From Pontiella sp. (lineage in GTDB: Bacteria; Verrucomicrobiota; Kiritimatiellia; Kiritimatiellales; Pontiellaceae), in assembly GCA_029939385.1 (NCBI GenBank), contig JAOZSZ010000062.1:1-7484 (forward strand): a stretch of 7,484 bases of DNA, written 5' to 3'. The notes below the pieces were generated by a model. The model saw only the letters and a program-made list of their open reading frames with translations. It was not told where the DNA came from and searched no databases. Below, piece by piece: positions 1 through 6,534 of this stretch. The translations under genes were made by a program, and so were the position numbers. How positions within the stretch are numbered: position 1 is the first letter of the stretch; each line of letters begins with the position of its first letter.

Positions 1-11
1 TGAATTTAGAT

Positions 12-197
12 ATGGCACAAGAAACCTGTGAAGTAAAAGTACGCCGCGGCGAAAGTGTGGATCGCGCACTGCGTCGCCTCAAAAAGGCATTAGACAAAGA
101 GGGTATCCTCAAAACGATGCGCTCAAAGCGTCACTACGAGAAGCCGAGTGAAAAGAAAAAACGGCTGAAAAACTCTCGTCCGAGCAACCGGCATTAA
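12..197 (+). CDS. rpsU: Small ribosomal subunit protein bS21
   Basis: This 61-residue basic protein is bS21, a small protein of the 30S subunit that sits near the 3' end of 16S rRNA and helps initiation on natural mRNAs. The recognisable core runs from [19 protein letters not shown] (residues 7-25) to the [12 protein letters not shown] segment (residues 42-53), followed by a short polar tail. Length is within the usual range of about 55-75 residues. The start is uncertain: the ATG at 12 has no Shine-Dalgarno sequence in the 11 bases ahead of it, and the frame stays open to the window edge (codons for Asn-Leu-Asp), so the true start could lie just outside. It is the only + strand gene here, is convergent with the prepilin peptidase gene, and ends 15 bases before a strong terminator. 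The family call is firm; the start is not. Confidence 0.93.
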   Translation: MAQETCEVKVRRGESVDRALRRLKKALDKEGILKTMRSKRHYEKPSEKKKRLKNSRPSNRH

Positions 198-212
198 ACC
201 TTGCTCAAACAC

Positions 213-244
213 AAAAAAAAGCTCCCCAGTGGGAGCTTTTTTTT
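213..244. terminator. Bidirectional intrinsic terminator between rpsU and the prepilin peptidase gene
   Basis: A perfect inverted repeat: eight A plus GCTCCC (213-226), a CAGT loop (227-230), then GGGAGC plus eight T (231-244). The GC-rich core is 6 bp and the A/T arms extend it to 14 bp. Because each arm gives a U run in one transcript direction, it can end rpsU transcripts (+) and leuA-aroE-pilD transcripts (-, stop codon at 271). It fills most of the 73-base gap between the two genes. Confidence 0.93.
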
Positions 245-270
245 GTGCCTTCTTTTCTTCGATCAAAAAA

Positions 271-1089
271 TCAATAGCCTGCCGCGCCGGTGACCCAATT
301 CAAATAAAGATCCCATAACCCGGAACCCCCCAATACCCAAATAACCGCAGCAAGAGCAATATAGGGACCAAACGGAATTTTACTCTGTAGCTCCCTTTTC
401 CCCATGGCAATAAAAGAGACTCCGATCACGGCGCCCAGTAGCGATGAAACAAAGGTAATAAAAATTACAGATTCCCAGCCCAGATAAGCCCCCAACGCCC
501 CCATCAGCTTGACATCGCCAAAGCCCATTGCATCCTTCTTTAAGATTAAGCGGCCCAGAATAGAAATTCCCCAGAACATCCCAAATCCACACCCCATACC
601 TATGAGGGAGTAGATTAATCCCTCCAGATGGCCTTCAACGCCATGCATCGACGGAATGAAGAAACTTAGAATTCCTCCCGTAATCATACCACCAATCGTC
701 GTGCGGTCGGGTAGCCACATTTCATCAATATCAACAAAGGTTCCCAGCACTAAGCCAAAGATCATTAGCCAATAGGGCGCTAACAAAGCGTCGTATGGAA
801 AGCGCAACCAAACCAAGACAAATAAAATGGCGGTCAATAGTTCAACCGAAGGATAACGCGCGGCGATAGGGGTTTTGCAATAGCGACACTTTCCCCGCAG
901 GAAAATCCATCCAAGGATCGGTATATTGTCATTCCATGCAAGATTAGTTAGGCACTTTGGGCAACGCGACCGCGGCTTAACTACAGAAAGTTCAGCCGGA
1001 ATACGGTAGATGCATACATTTAGAAAACTCCCCAAACAGGCTCCAAATATGAACACGATAAAGGTGAAGTACCCATCAATAAATGTCAT
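271..1089 (-). CDS. pilD: Type IV prepilin peptidase / N-methyltransferase (A24 family)
   Basis: This 272-residue inner-membrane aspartic protease cleaves the leader of type IV pilins or type II secretion pseudopilins; full-length bifunctional members also methylate the new N-terminus. The N-terminal domain carries ACLGSFLNVCIYRIP (residues 17-31) and two CxxC pairs (C43/C46 and C68/C71), the zinc-type pairs of full-length PilD. The catalytic half has FVDIDEMWLPD (118-128), whose D120/D122 region holds the first Asp, and GFGDVKLMG (189-197), with the second at D192. IPFGPYIALAAV (238-249) is also typical. Several hydrophobic segments (about 10-27, 83-96, 105-118, 130-145, 155-178, 205-228, 243-255) fit the polytopic fold. 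The start ATG (1089-1087) overlaps the aroE stop as ATGA and is preceded by GGGAG six bases upstream, so it is well supported and translationally coupled. No pilin or secretion genes are nearby, so its substrates are encoded elsewhere. Confidence 0.95.
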   Translation of the reverse strand: MTFIDGYFTFIVFIFGACLGSFLNVCIYRIPAELSVVKPRSRCPKCLTNLAWNDNIPILGWIFLRGKCRYCKTPIAARYPSVELLTAILFVLVWLRFPYDALLAPYWLMIFGLVLGTFVDIDEMWLPDRTTIGGMITGGILSFFIPSMHGVEGHLEGLIYSLIGMGCGFGMFWGISILGRLILKKDAMGFGDVKLMGALGAYLGWESVIFITFVSSLLGAVIGVSFIAMGKRELQSKIPFGPYIALAAVIWVLGGSGLWDLYLNWVTGAAGY

Positions 1090-1958
1090 TTATTACTCCC
1101 GTAAACTGCATTTTCTAATGCCTTCTGCATGGTAGAAACCGACGGTTCAACCCCCGTCCAAATCTCGAAAGCCCGAGCCCCTTGATGCAAAAGCATACCC
1201 AATCCATTAGCAATCTTTGCGCCAGCACCGCGTGCCGTAGTTAAGAAAGCGGTTTCGGGATACATATAGATCAAATCGAAAGCGCGCTGTCCTTCACGGA
1301 AGGCTTCCGCCGGAAGCAAGGAAGGATCTTCCGGTTTCATGCCGACGGGGGAGGCCTGTACAACAAGGTCGCACGCACGACAGAGCTCCGCTCTTTCGCA
1401 ATCGCATAAGGCCGAAACAACTTCAACATGAGGGGCTAATCCTAAGATCTCGTCCTTGAGCCGCCGAACACGATCCGAATCTATATCGGACAATACAACG
1501 GATCGAGCGCCCTTCGTTGCAGCCATCAATGCCGTTGCCCGCCCTGCCCCGCCACAACCTAGAATAAATACAGCATCGTCTTCGACAGTGCTTCCAAAGG
1601 CCACTTCAAGAGCCTTAAGGAATCCATAGCCATCGGTATTGTGTCCGACTAAGCCCTCCTCGGTAAATTCCACGGTATTAGCGGCACCTAATAATTGCGC
1701 ACTCTCGTCGAGTTTTTCCAATCCATGGAATGCAATTTCCTTGTGCGGCACCGTTAGGTTGACTCCGGCAAAGCCCATCTGAGCCATTGCGGGGAGCACC
1801 TCCATTAGACGATCTGGATGCACATCAAGCGCAAGATAAATTCCATCGAAACCCAACTCCTGCATCGATGCATTATGCATGACCGGCGAGAGGGTATGCC
1901 CAATCGGATGCCCCAATACGGCAAACGGTTTTGTGTGTCCAGTTAGATCCATAATCAT
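1086..1958 (-). CDS. aroE: Shikimate dehydrogenase
   Basis: AroE reduces 3-dehydroshikimate to shikimate, the fourth step of the shikimate pathway in the cytoplasm. The 290 residues show the substrate-domain motif GHPIGHTLSPVMHN (16-29), VNLTVPHKE (66-74) with catalytic Lys73, AANTV (92-96) and HNTDGYGF (106-113) with catalytic Asp109. A Rossmann loop GCGGAGRA (134-141), QASPVGM (201-207) and a C-terminal NGLGMLLHQGARAFEIWTG (251-269) follow. Two departures stand out: Thr replaces the first Ser of the SxS substrate motif (T22), and the segment aligned with the NADP-binding Asn-Arg-Thr reads Asp-Ile-Asp (158-160), suggesting a shift toward NAD. The gene starts 3 nt after leuA stops. An ATG at 1952 (MDLTGH...) sits six bases after a weak GAGA and is a plausible alternative start; the 1958 ATG has almost no room for a ribosome site. 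A quinate/shikimate dehydrogenase role is possible but less likely in this biosynthetic setting. Confidence 0.95.
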   Translation of the reverse strand: MIMDLTGHTKPFAVLGHPIGHTLSPVMHNASMQELGFDGIYLALDVHPDRLMEVLPAMAQMGFAGVNLTVPHKEIAFHGLEKLDESAQLLGAANTVEFTEEGLVGHNTDGYGFLKALEVAFGSTVEDDAVFILGCGGAGRATALMAATKGARSVVLSDIDSDRVRRLKDEILGLAPHVEVVSALCDCERAELCRACDLVVQASPVGMKPEDPSLLPAEAFREGQRAFDLIYMYPETAFLTTARGAGAKIANGLGMLLHQGARAFEIWTGVEPSVSTMQKALENAVYGSNK

Positions 1959-1961
1959 TCT

Positions 1962-3638
1962 CTATTTTTTACTCACACGGTTAAGTCCTGCAATAATTGC
2001 TCGAACGGCGGCTTGGTCGATATTAGAATCAGAGGCGACTCCAAAAACAACCCCCCTTTCTTGAATATCAAGCGGAACATAAGCCATCGCTTTTGCATCC
2101 GCACCCTCCCCAATCGCTTGCTCGTGATAGTCATTCACTTTAAATTCAGGTTCAACAATACGCTGAATAGCATTCACGAATGCCGAGATCGGCCCATTGC
2201 CATCAGCCTTAACCGTTTTCTCTTTTCCATTCACTTTCAGCTTTACCTCGCCATGAATAAAGGTGGGGTCTTGATCGTCTGGGCGCGGCCAATATCCAAT
2301 GAGTTCATAGGGCCCCTTCGGCAAAACAAACTCCTCCTGAAAGACGGAATGAACCTCGTCCGAACTAATTTCGCGGCCTACAGATTCACTATAAGCTTGT
2401 ACATATTTACTGAGTTCCGGTTGCATCGCTTTGGGAATCTGGATACCAAAGTCCTGCTCCAGTACCCAAGCAATCCCACCTTTACCGGACTGCGAATTGA
2501 TGCGGATGAGCCGCTCAAACTTACGCCCAAGATCCGCAGGATCAACATGAAGATACGGCACCTTCCAGCCCATACCAAAATGCTCCGGCGCCTCAGAAAG
2601 TTTATGAACCCCTTTATTAATGGCATCTTGATGTGATCCAGAAAAAGCCGTAAAGGTATATTCACCGGCATACGGCTGACGATAATAGACGGGCATACCG
2701 GTCAACCGTTCAACCGTTTCCACCACATGCGCGAGATCAGAAAAATCAATTCCAGTATCAATCCCGCGTGAATAGAAATTATTAATACAGGTAACCAAAT
2801 CCACATTCCCCGTGCGCTCGCCGTGGCCAAAAAGGGTTCCTTCCACTCGGTCGCCCCCCGCCATGAGGGCAAGCTCAGTGGCCGCGACGGCCATCCCTTG
2901 ATCATTATGCGAATGAAGCGATACGGTAATACAATCGCGCTGTGAGAAATTCGCACAAAAAGACTCGATCATATCCGCATAATGGTTTGGAGGCCGCCGT
3001 TCAACGGTGGCCGGAAGATTCATAATCAACGGTTTCTCCGGCGTGGCTTTTCCCCAAGCTTCAAAGACGGCTTCGCAGAGATCAATCCCAAATTTTGGAT
3101 CGGCATCGGTAAACTCTTCCGGAGAAAATTCATAGCGAATATCCGACTCCGGCATCTTTTCGGCAAGCTCTCGAATTTGCTTCGTAGCGTTAACAGCGGC
3201 CTCGATGGTTTGTGCCCAATCCAATCCAAAAACCTGTTTCATATGAAGATCTGATGCAGCAATATAGGCATGCACAATGCCCTGCTTGCATCCCTTAAAA
3301 GCCTCAAGAGTCCGCTCAATCAAATGGGGACGACACTGCGTAAGCCCCATAATGAATACATCATCAGGAATCAGGTTTTCCTCAATTAACCGCCGGAAAA
3401 AATTAAATTCATCTTGGCTGGCTGAAGGAAAACCAATTTCAATATGTTTAAATCCAAGCGCACAAAGCATTTGAAAGTATTCGAGTTTTTGCTCAGGATT
3501 CATCGGATCAGGCAAGGCCTGGTTGCCATCACGAAGGTCCACAGAACACCACTGCGGCGAAGTGGTTATGCTTTTGGATGGCCATTGACGGCTGGGGAGA
3601 TCAATCATCTCAGGAATCTTATATTTTGATATGCTCAT
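1962..3638 (-). CDS. leuA: 2-Isopropylmalate synthase, long (yeast/actinobacterial-like) type
   Basis: LeuA condenses acetyl-CoA with 2-ketoisovalerate to form 2-isopropylmalate, the committed and normally leucine-inhibited step of leucine synthesis. The TIM-barrel catalytic domain (about 30-310) has VDLRDGNQAL (33-42), with catalytic Arg36 and metal ligand Asp37, HSHNDQG (242-248) with metal-binding His242/His244, and GHGERTGN (271-278) with Asn278. The linker region holds SGSHQDAINKG (333-343) and NSQSGKGG (381-388). The C-terminal part (about 440-558) is the LeuA allosteric dimer domain where leucine binds. At 558 residues, with an N-terminal extension containing PSRQWPS, it matches the longer LeuA type known from actinobacteria, yeast and some Gram-negatives rather than the roughly 510-520-residue E. 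coli type. The start at 3638 is fixed by AAGGAG seven bases upstream. It is the first gene of leuA-aroE-pilD and follows a leader with possible regulatory elements. Confidence 0.96.
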   Translation of the reverse strand: MSISKYKIPEMIDLPSRQWPSKSITTSPQWCSVDLRDGNQALPDPMNPEQKLEYFQMLCALGFKHIEIGFPSASQDEFNFFRRLIEENLIPDDVFIMGLTQCRPHLIERTLEAFKGCKQGIVHAYIAASDLHMKQVFGLDWAQTIEAAVNATKQIRELAEKMPESDIRYEFSPEEFTDADPKFGIDLCEAVFEAWGKATPEKPLIMNLPATVERRPPNHYADMIESFCANFSQRDCITVSLHSHNDQGMAVAATELALMAGGDRVEGTLFGHGERTGNVDLVTCINNFYSRGIDTGIDFSDLAHVVETVERLTGMPVYYRQPYAGEYTFTAFSGSHQDAINKGVHKLSEAPEHFGMGWKVPYLHVDPADLGRKFERLIRINSQSGKGGIAWVLEQDFGIQIPKAMQPELSKYVQAYSESVGREISSDEVHSVFQEEFVLPKGPYELIGYWPRPDDQDPTFIHGEVKLKVNGKEKTVKADGNGPISAFVNAIQRIVEPEFKVNDYHEQAIGEGADAKAMAYVPLDIQERGVVFGVASDSNIDQAAVRAIIAGLNRVSKK

Positions 3639-3780
3639 TATTTTTCTCCTTAAAAACAGGGGACAATCTAAACAACCCCGGTTTCGTTATCCATTCTATT
3701 TCCTTAAAAAGCTTAGCTTTTACGTGGGGTAGATATTTCCATCGGCTCAGCACAGGCAGGAAAACCCACACCACAACCAC
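3639..3780 (-). promoter_or_regulatory. leuA leader region with a possible attenuator-like arrangement
   Basis: This is the untranslated stretch between the pheA terminator and leuA. In - strand order it holds: a possible long hairpin (arms 3764-3771 and 3724-3730, extended by 3759-3763 with 3736-3740); a small AAAAGCT/AGCTTTT palindrome (3706-3720); an AAGGA site (3705-3701) six bases before an ATG that opens an 8-codon ORF reading MDNETGVV then TAG (3694-3668); a GGGG/CCCC stem (3679-3676 with 3662-3659) followed by TG and five T; and the leuA ribosome site. No strong -35/-10 pair could be picked, although a promoter must lie here or just upstream if the terminator is efficient. The micro-ORF has two Val codons but no Leu codon, so it is not a classic leucine leader peptide. 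No T-box signature was seen. Regulatory function is speculative. Confidence 0.3.
3646..3651 (-). promoter_or_regulatory. leuA ribosome binding site
   Basis: On the - strand the sequence AAGGAG ends seven bases before the leuA ATG (3638-3636). It is a near-ideal Shine-Dalgarno match and settles the leuA start. It is part of a 10-base direct repeat, TTTTTAAGGA, which also occurs 54 bases upstream ahead of the micro-ORF. Confidence 0.85.
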
Positions 3781-3811
3781 AAAAAAACCTCCACAGGTTT
3801 CCCTGCGGAGG
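3781..3811 (-). terminator. Intrinsic terminator of the trpS-scpA-scpB-pheA operon
   Basis: Reading the - strand, CCTCCGCAGG (3811-3802) pairs with CCTGTGGAGG (3797-3788) across a GAAA tetraloop, giving a 10-bp stem with one G-U pair, followed by seven T (3787-3781). It lies about 70 bases after the pheA stop and separates the upstream operon from leuA-aroE-pilD. Confidence 0.93.
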
Positions 3812-3881
3812 CTTTCCAAATCGGTTTTTCAACAAACTACAGGCAGGTCTCCTCCTCCATCTCTGTCAAACTCGAATAGAA

Positions 3882-4946
3882 TTAAATTTCTGCTTTGGGA
3901 TAAGAGCCCAGAATCGTCATCAGAGAACAGTGTTCTTGTAACTCATTAAGAGCACGAGCGACGATGGGATCATCCGCATGCCCATCAATATCAACGAAGA
4001 AATAATATTCCCACGCCTTATTCTTACTGGGGCGCGACTCGATCTTACTCATGTTAATGTGGTCGGCCTTAAAAACAGAGAGCGCATCGTAGAGTGCCCC
4101 CACCTTGTGTTTCACACCAAAAACGATCGAGGTCTTATCGCTCCCGGTTGCGGGGCCATATTTCGATGCAATAACCAGGAACCGAGTTGTATTCCCTTGC
4201 ATGTCTTGAATGTTTTCAGCCAGCACATCGATTTTATATATATCCGATGCCATCACACTCGCAATAGCCGCTGCACCGGGGGTTTCAAGAGCTAGCTGCA
4301 CGGCCTTGGTGGTGCTTTCCACGGGGGAAAGTGTAACGTGTGGCATATTCGCATTCAACCAGCTTCGACACTGTCCAAAAACCTCTTGCTTGCTAAAAAC
4401 TAAGGTGATTTCTTCTTTGGGCTGACTCCCCAGCAACGTTAACGAAATAGGGAGATAGATTTCGGCACAAATTTTCAAAGGCGTCGTTGCGAACTGATCA
4501 AAGGTATGCGTCACCGCACCCTCTGTTGAGTTTTCAATCGGCACCACGCCATAATCGGCCGAGCGATTCTGGACATGGTCAAAGACCTCACTAATCGCAC
4601 TGGTTGGGATATACCCCACACTCACTCCAAATTTACTCCGAGCGGCTTGGTGTGTAAATGTGGCTTCGGGGCCGAGATAGGCAATCTTCATATCGGTTTC
4701 TAATGACAGCGCGGCCGACATAATTTCTCGGTAAATTGCATGGGCCGACTCCTCCGGAAGTGGTCCATTATTTATTTTTTTGATTTTATCAAAAACGGCG
4801 CGTTCACGAGAGGGAACATAAATTTCAGCTCCATCCTTTTTCTTCTCTTTTCCAATGCTTAAAACCACATTGATTCGCTCATTTAATAGCCGGACGATCT
4901 CTCCATCAAGGCCATCGATTTTATTTCTCAAGTCGTTGAGATTCAT
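3882..4946 (-). CDS. pheA: Bifunctional chorismate mutase / prephenate dehydratase (P-protein)
   Basis: This 354-residue cytoplasmic enzyme converts chorismate to prephenate and then to phenylpyruvate, the phenylalanine precursor. The AroQ chorismate mutase domain (about 1-85) has Arg7, Arg24, Lys35, Arg47 and Glu48 at positions matching E. coli active-site Arg11, Arg28, Lys39, Arg51 and Glu52. The prephenate dehydratase domain (about 86-265) starts with KIAYLGPEATFTHQAA (87-102) and holds VVPIENSTEGAV (134-145) and the catalytic NTTRFLVI (252-259). A C-terminal ACT domain (about 270-354) carries the phenylalanine-binding ESRP motif (303-306) and a GALY variant (283-286) of the usual GALV, so feedback inhibition by phenylalanine is expected. 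The start overlaps the scpB stop by 4 nt (ATGA), with GAGG upstream, implying translational coupling. It is the last gene of its operon. Confidence 0.97.
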   Translation of the reverse strand: MNLNDLRNKIDGLDGEIVRLLNERINVVLSIGKEKKKDGAEIYVPSRERAVFDKIKKINNGPLPEESAHAIYREIMSAALSLETDMKIAYLGPEATFTHQAARSKFGVSVGYIPTSAISEVFDHVQNRSADYGVVPIENSTEGAVTHTFDQFATTPLKICAEIYLPISLTLLGSQPKEEITLVFSKQEVFGQCRSWLNANMPHVTLSPVESTTKAVQLALETPGAAAIASVMASDIYKIDVLAENIQDMQGNTTRFLVIASKYGPATGSDKTSIVFGVKHKVGALYDALSVFKADHINMSKIESRPSKNKAWEYYFFVDIDGHADDPIVARALNELQEHCSLMTILGSYPKAEI

Positions 4947-5713
4947 TTTTTAACCTCTTTTTTAGCTATTTTTTCTAAAGGGTTAACCTCTTCATCGAGG
5001 GCCGCGACCGATTCGTCCTCAACGAGGTTCGGGTCCTCCTTTTCCTTCGCACGAGAGGAGGCATCGGCACGGAGTTCCTTTTCCATCTCTGGAAACGGTT
5101 TAGTGCTTTGTTTCTTTTCATCCGTCGGCATGGCACGTTTCAACTCTGCGCTCCCCGGCAAATCATCAATATGGTTGATTCCAAAATGCTCCAAAAACTT
5201 TTGAGTGGTTCCAAACAACCATGGACGCCCCGGCAACTCACTACGCCGAACCACGCGCACGAGCTGCATATCAATCAGCTTACGCAACACGGCATCCACC
5301 GAAACCCCGCGCACCTCCTCGATCTCTGATCGCAAACAGGGCTGGCGATAAGCCACGATGGCTAAGGTTTCCAATGCGGGCTTGGACAAACGCAACGTCT
5401 GGTTCTTTTCGAGTAAGGCTCGGACGAAGGGTCCACAGGCCGCATCATTCTGCAATCGATAAGCCCCGCCCACTAATGAAATATCCAACCCCAGCTTGGC
5501 CTTCACAAGATCTTCTTTCAGCTGTTGAAGGGCGCCCTCAAGTTGTTGATCCGTCGCCTTGGCATACTGTTCATAAGGCCCGCCGAATCCGGTTCCGGTT
5601 TCGATCATGGCCTTACGAATGCGTTTAATCGTCAACGGCTCCTTCGCCGCAAACAACAAGGCTCCAACAATTTGTTTTAGTTCTGGAAGTACATCAATCG
5701 TGCTTTCGCTCAT
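4943..5713 (-). CDS. scpB: Segregation and condensation protein B
   Basis: ScpB is the winged-helix (kite) partner of the SMC-ScpA complex; as a dimer it binds the central part of the ScpA kleisin and supports chromosome compaction and origin segregation. The N-terminal winged helix begins VGALLFAAKEPLTIKRIRKAM (16-36). The second half has the family hallmark LSKPALETLAIVAYRQPCLR (109-128), then SEIEEVRGVSVDAVLRKL (129-146) and GRPWLFGTTQKFLEHFGI (162-179). At 256 residues it is longer than the roughly 200 of B. subtilis ScpB; the excess is a highly charged, probably disordered tail (about 195-256). It starts 14 nt after scpA stops, with GGAG eight bases before the ATG, and overlaps pheA by 4 nt. 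The scpA-scpB pairing supports both assignments. Confidence 0.95.
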   Translation of the reverse strand: MSESTIDVLPELKQIVGALLFAAKEPLTIKRIRKAMIETGTGFGGPYEQYAKATDQQLEGALQQLKEDLVKAKLGLDISLVGGAYRLQNDAACGPFVRALLEKNQTLRLSKPALETLAIVAYRQPCLRSEIEEVRGVSVDAVLRKLIDMQLVRVVRRSELPGRPWLFGTTQKFLEHFGINHIDDLPGSAELKRAMPTDEKKQSTKPFPEMEKELRADASSRAKEKEDPNLVEDESVAALDEEVNPLEKIAKKEVKK

Positions 5714-5727
5714 TCTTCACACTCCGA

Positions 5728-6522
5728 CTATTCTTCACCCACCCGCGCTTCTTCAACGGTTTCGTTCTCAGCTTTCTTCAATTCGCGCGACTCCACAACA
5801 ATATGACCAAACTGATCGTCCTGCACGGCCGCAATCCGGTTTAATTTTATCAATTCAAGCACGGCGAGAAAGGTACAAATAATCTCCTGCCGAGACGTCA
5901 TCCCCATGAACAGGTCAGTAATACACAATCGTTTTGTGGCCTTAATGGTTTCGATGATATAGCTCACCTTCTGAGAAACCGTATGTTCCTCTGCAAAAAT
6001 TTCCTGAAGGTTCTCCTCCTCGACTCGCCCCAAAGCATCATTTAAGGATGAGATTAAATCAAAAATACTCGCATCGCGCAGATCGATCTCCGGCGATACC
6101 CCCAACTCTACGTGCTCACTTTCACGAGCAAAAACATTTTCTTGATAGAGTTCAAGCTCTTCCAGATGATCTGCCGCATCCTTAAATTTCTTATATTCCA
6201 CCAATTGGCGAACGAGATCCCAACGCGGGTCCTCCGGGTCCTCTTCTTCCAAATCCTCACGCTCATCCGCCGGCAGCAATAAGCGACTTTTAATCAACAT
6301 CAGCGTTGCTGACATCACAATAAAGTCCCCTGCAATATTCAGGTCGAGCACCTTCATTAGTTTTAGATATTCCATATATTGATCGGTAATTCGGCCGATC
6401 GGAATATCATAAATATCCACCTCATCTTTTTTGATGAGATATAAAAGCAGGTCGAGAGGCCCCTCGAAAACTTCGAGCATGACCTTATAGTCGTCTTTAA
6501 TAAGTTCCATTTGGTTAGACAC
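5728..6522 (-). CDS. scpA: Segregation and condensation protein A (SMC kleisin)
   Basis: ScpA is the kleisin that bridges the two heads of the SMC dimer and carries ScpB, forming the ring that organises the chromosome. The 264 residues open with the family signature VFEGPLDLLLYLIKKDEVDIYDIPIGRIT (18-46, here cited by position), followed by the N-terminal helical SMC-neck-binding region. An acidic linker (EREDLEEEDPEDPRWD, 87-102) leads into LVRQLVEYKKFKDAADHL (103-120), and a C-terminal winged helix (about 178-235, including FLAVLELIKLNRI) binds the SMC cap. The start is debatable. The GTG at 6522 lies only 3 bases after AAGGA (6530-6526), which is close, while an in-frame ATG at 6510 (MELIKDDYKV) is 15 bases after it, which is far. 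It begins 12 nt after the trpS stop. Confidence 0.94.
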   Translation of the reverse strand: MSNQMELIKDDYKVMLEVFEGPLDLLLYLIKKDEVDIYDIPIGRITDQYMEYLKLMKVLDLNIAGDFIVMSATLMLIKSRLLLPADEREDLEEEDPEDPRWDLVRQLVEYKKFKDAADHLEELELYQENVFARESEHVELGVSPEIDLRDASIFDLISSLNDALGRVEEENLQEIFAEEHTVSQKVSYIIETIKATKRLCITDLFMGMTSRQEIICTFLAVLELIKLNRIAAVQDDQFGHIVVESRELKKAENETVEEARVGEE

Positions 6523-6525
6523 AAT

Positions 6526-6530
6526 TCCTT
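6526..6530 (-). promoter_or_regulatory. scpA ribosome binding site with ambiguous start
   Basis: AAGGA on the - strand lies in the 12-base gap after the trpS stop. It is the only Shine-Dalgarno match for scpA. The GTG at 6522 is 3 bases downstream and the ATG at 6510 is 15 bases downstream; neither spacing is optimal, so the scpA start cannot be fixed from this site alone. Confidence 0.6.
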
Positions 6531-6534
6531 AAAG

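Noticed and set aside
2013..2636. A 207-codon open frame on the + strand
   Set aside because: It lies wholly within leuA on the opposite strand; LeuA has clear catalytic motifs there, and the antisense translation looks like no known protein.
3639..3780. A T-box riboswitch controlling leuA
   Set aside because: No T-box consensus of the GGGTGGNACCGCG type and no full terminator/antiterminator pair could be found, and the leader is short for this class.
3619..3819. A 66-codon - strand frame beginning inside the pheA terminator, with a Val-rich hydrophobic stretch and overlapping the leuA start
   Set aside because: Its start codon lies at the foot of the terminator stem, it has no ribosome site, it reads through the hairpin and T run, and it resembles no known protein. 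The hydrophobic stretch comes from GTG/GTT-rich non-coding sequence.
3752..3847. The 9-base direct repeat ACAGGCAGG at 3752-3760 and 3839-3847
   Set aside because: It is short, only two copies occur, and it has no symmetry or clear relation to a promoter; chance is likely.
3864..3869. A perfect TTGACA on the - strand just after the pheA stop, as a possible leuA promoter -35
   Set aside because: No acceptable -10 hexamer lies 16-19 bases downstream, and any transcript from it would run straight into the terminator at 3781-3811.
6227..6243. Tandem GGGTCCTC repeats
   Set aside because: They lie inside scpA and simply encode the repeated Glu-Asp-Pro pattern of its acidic linker.
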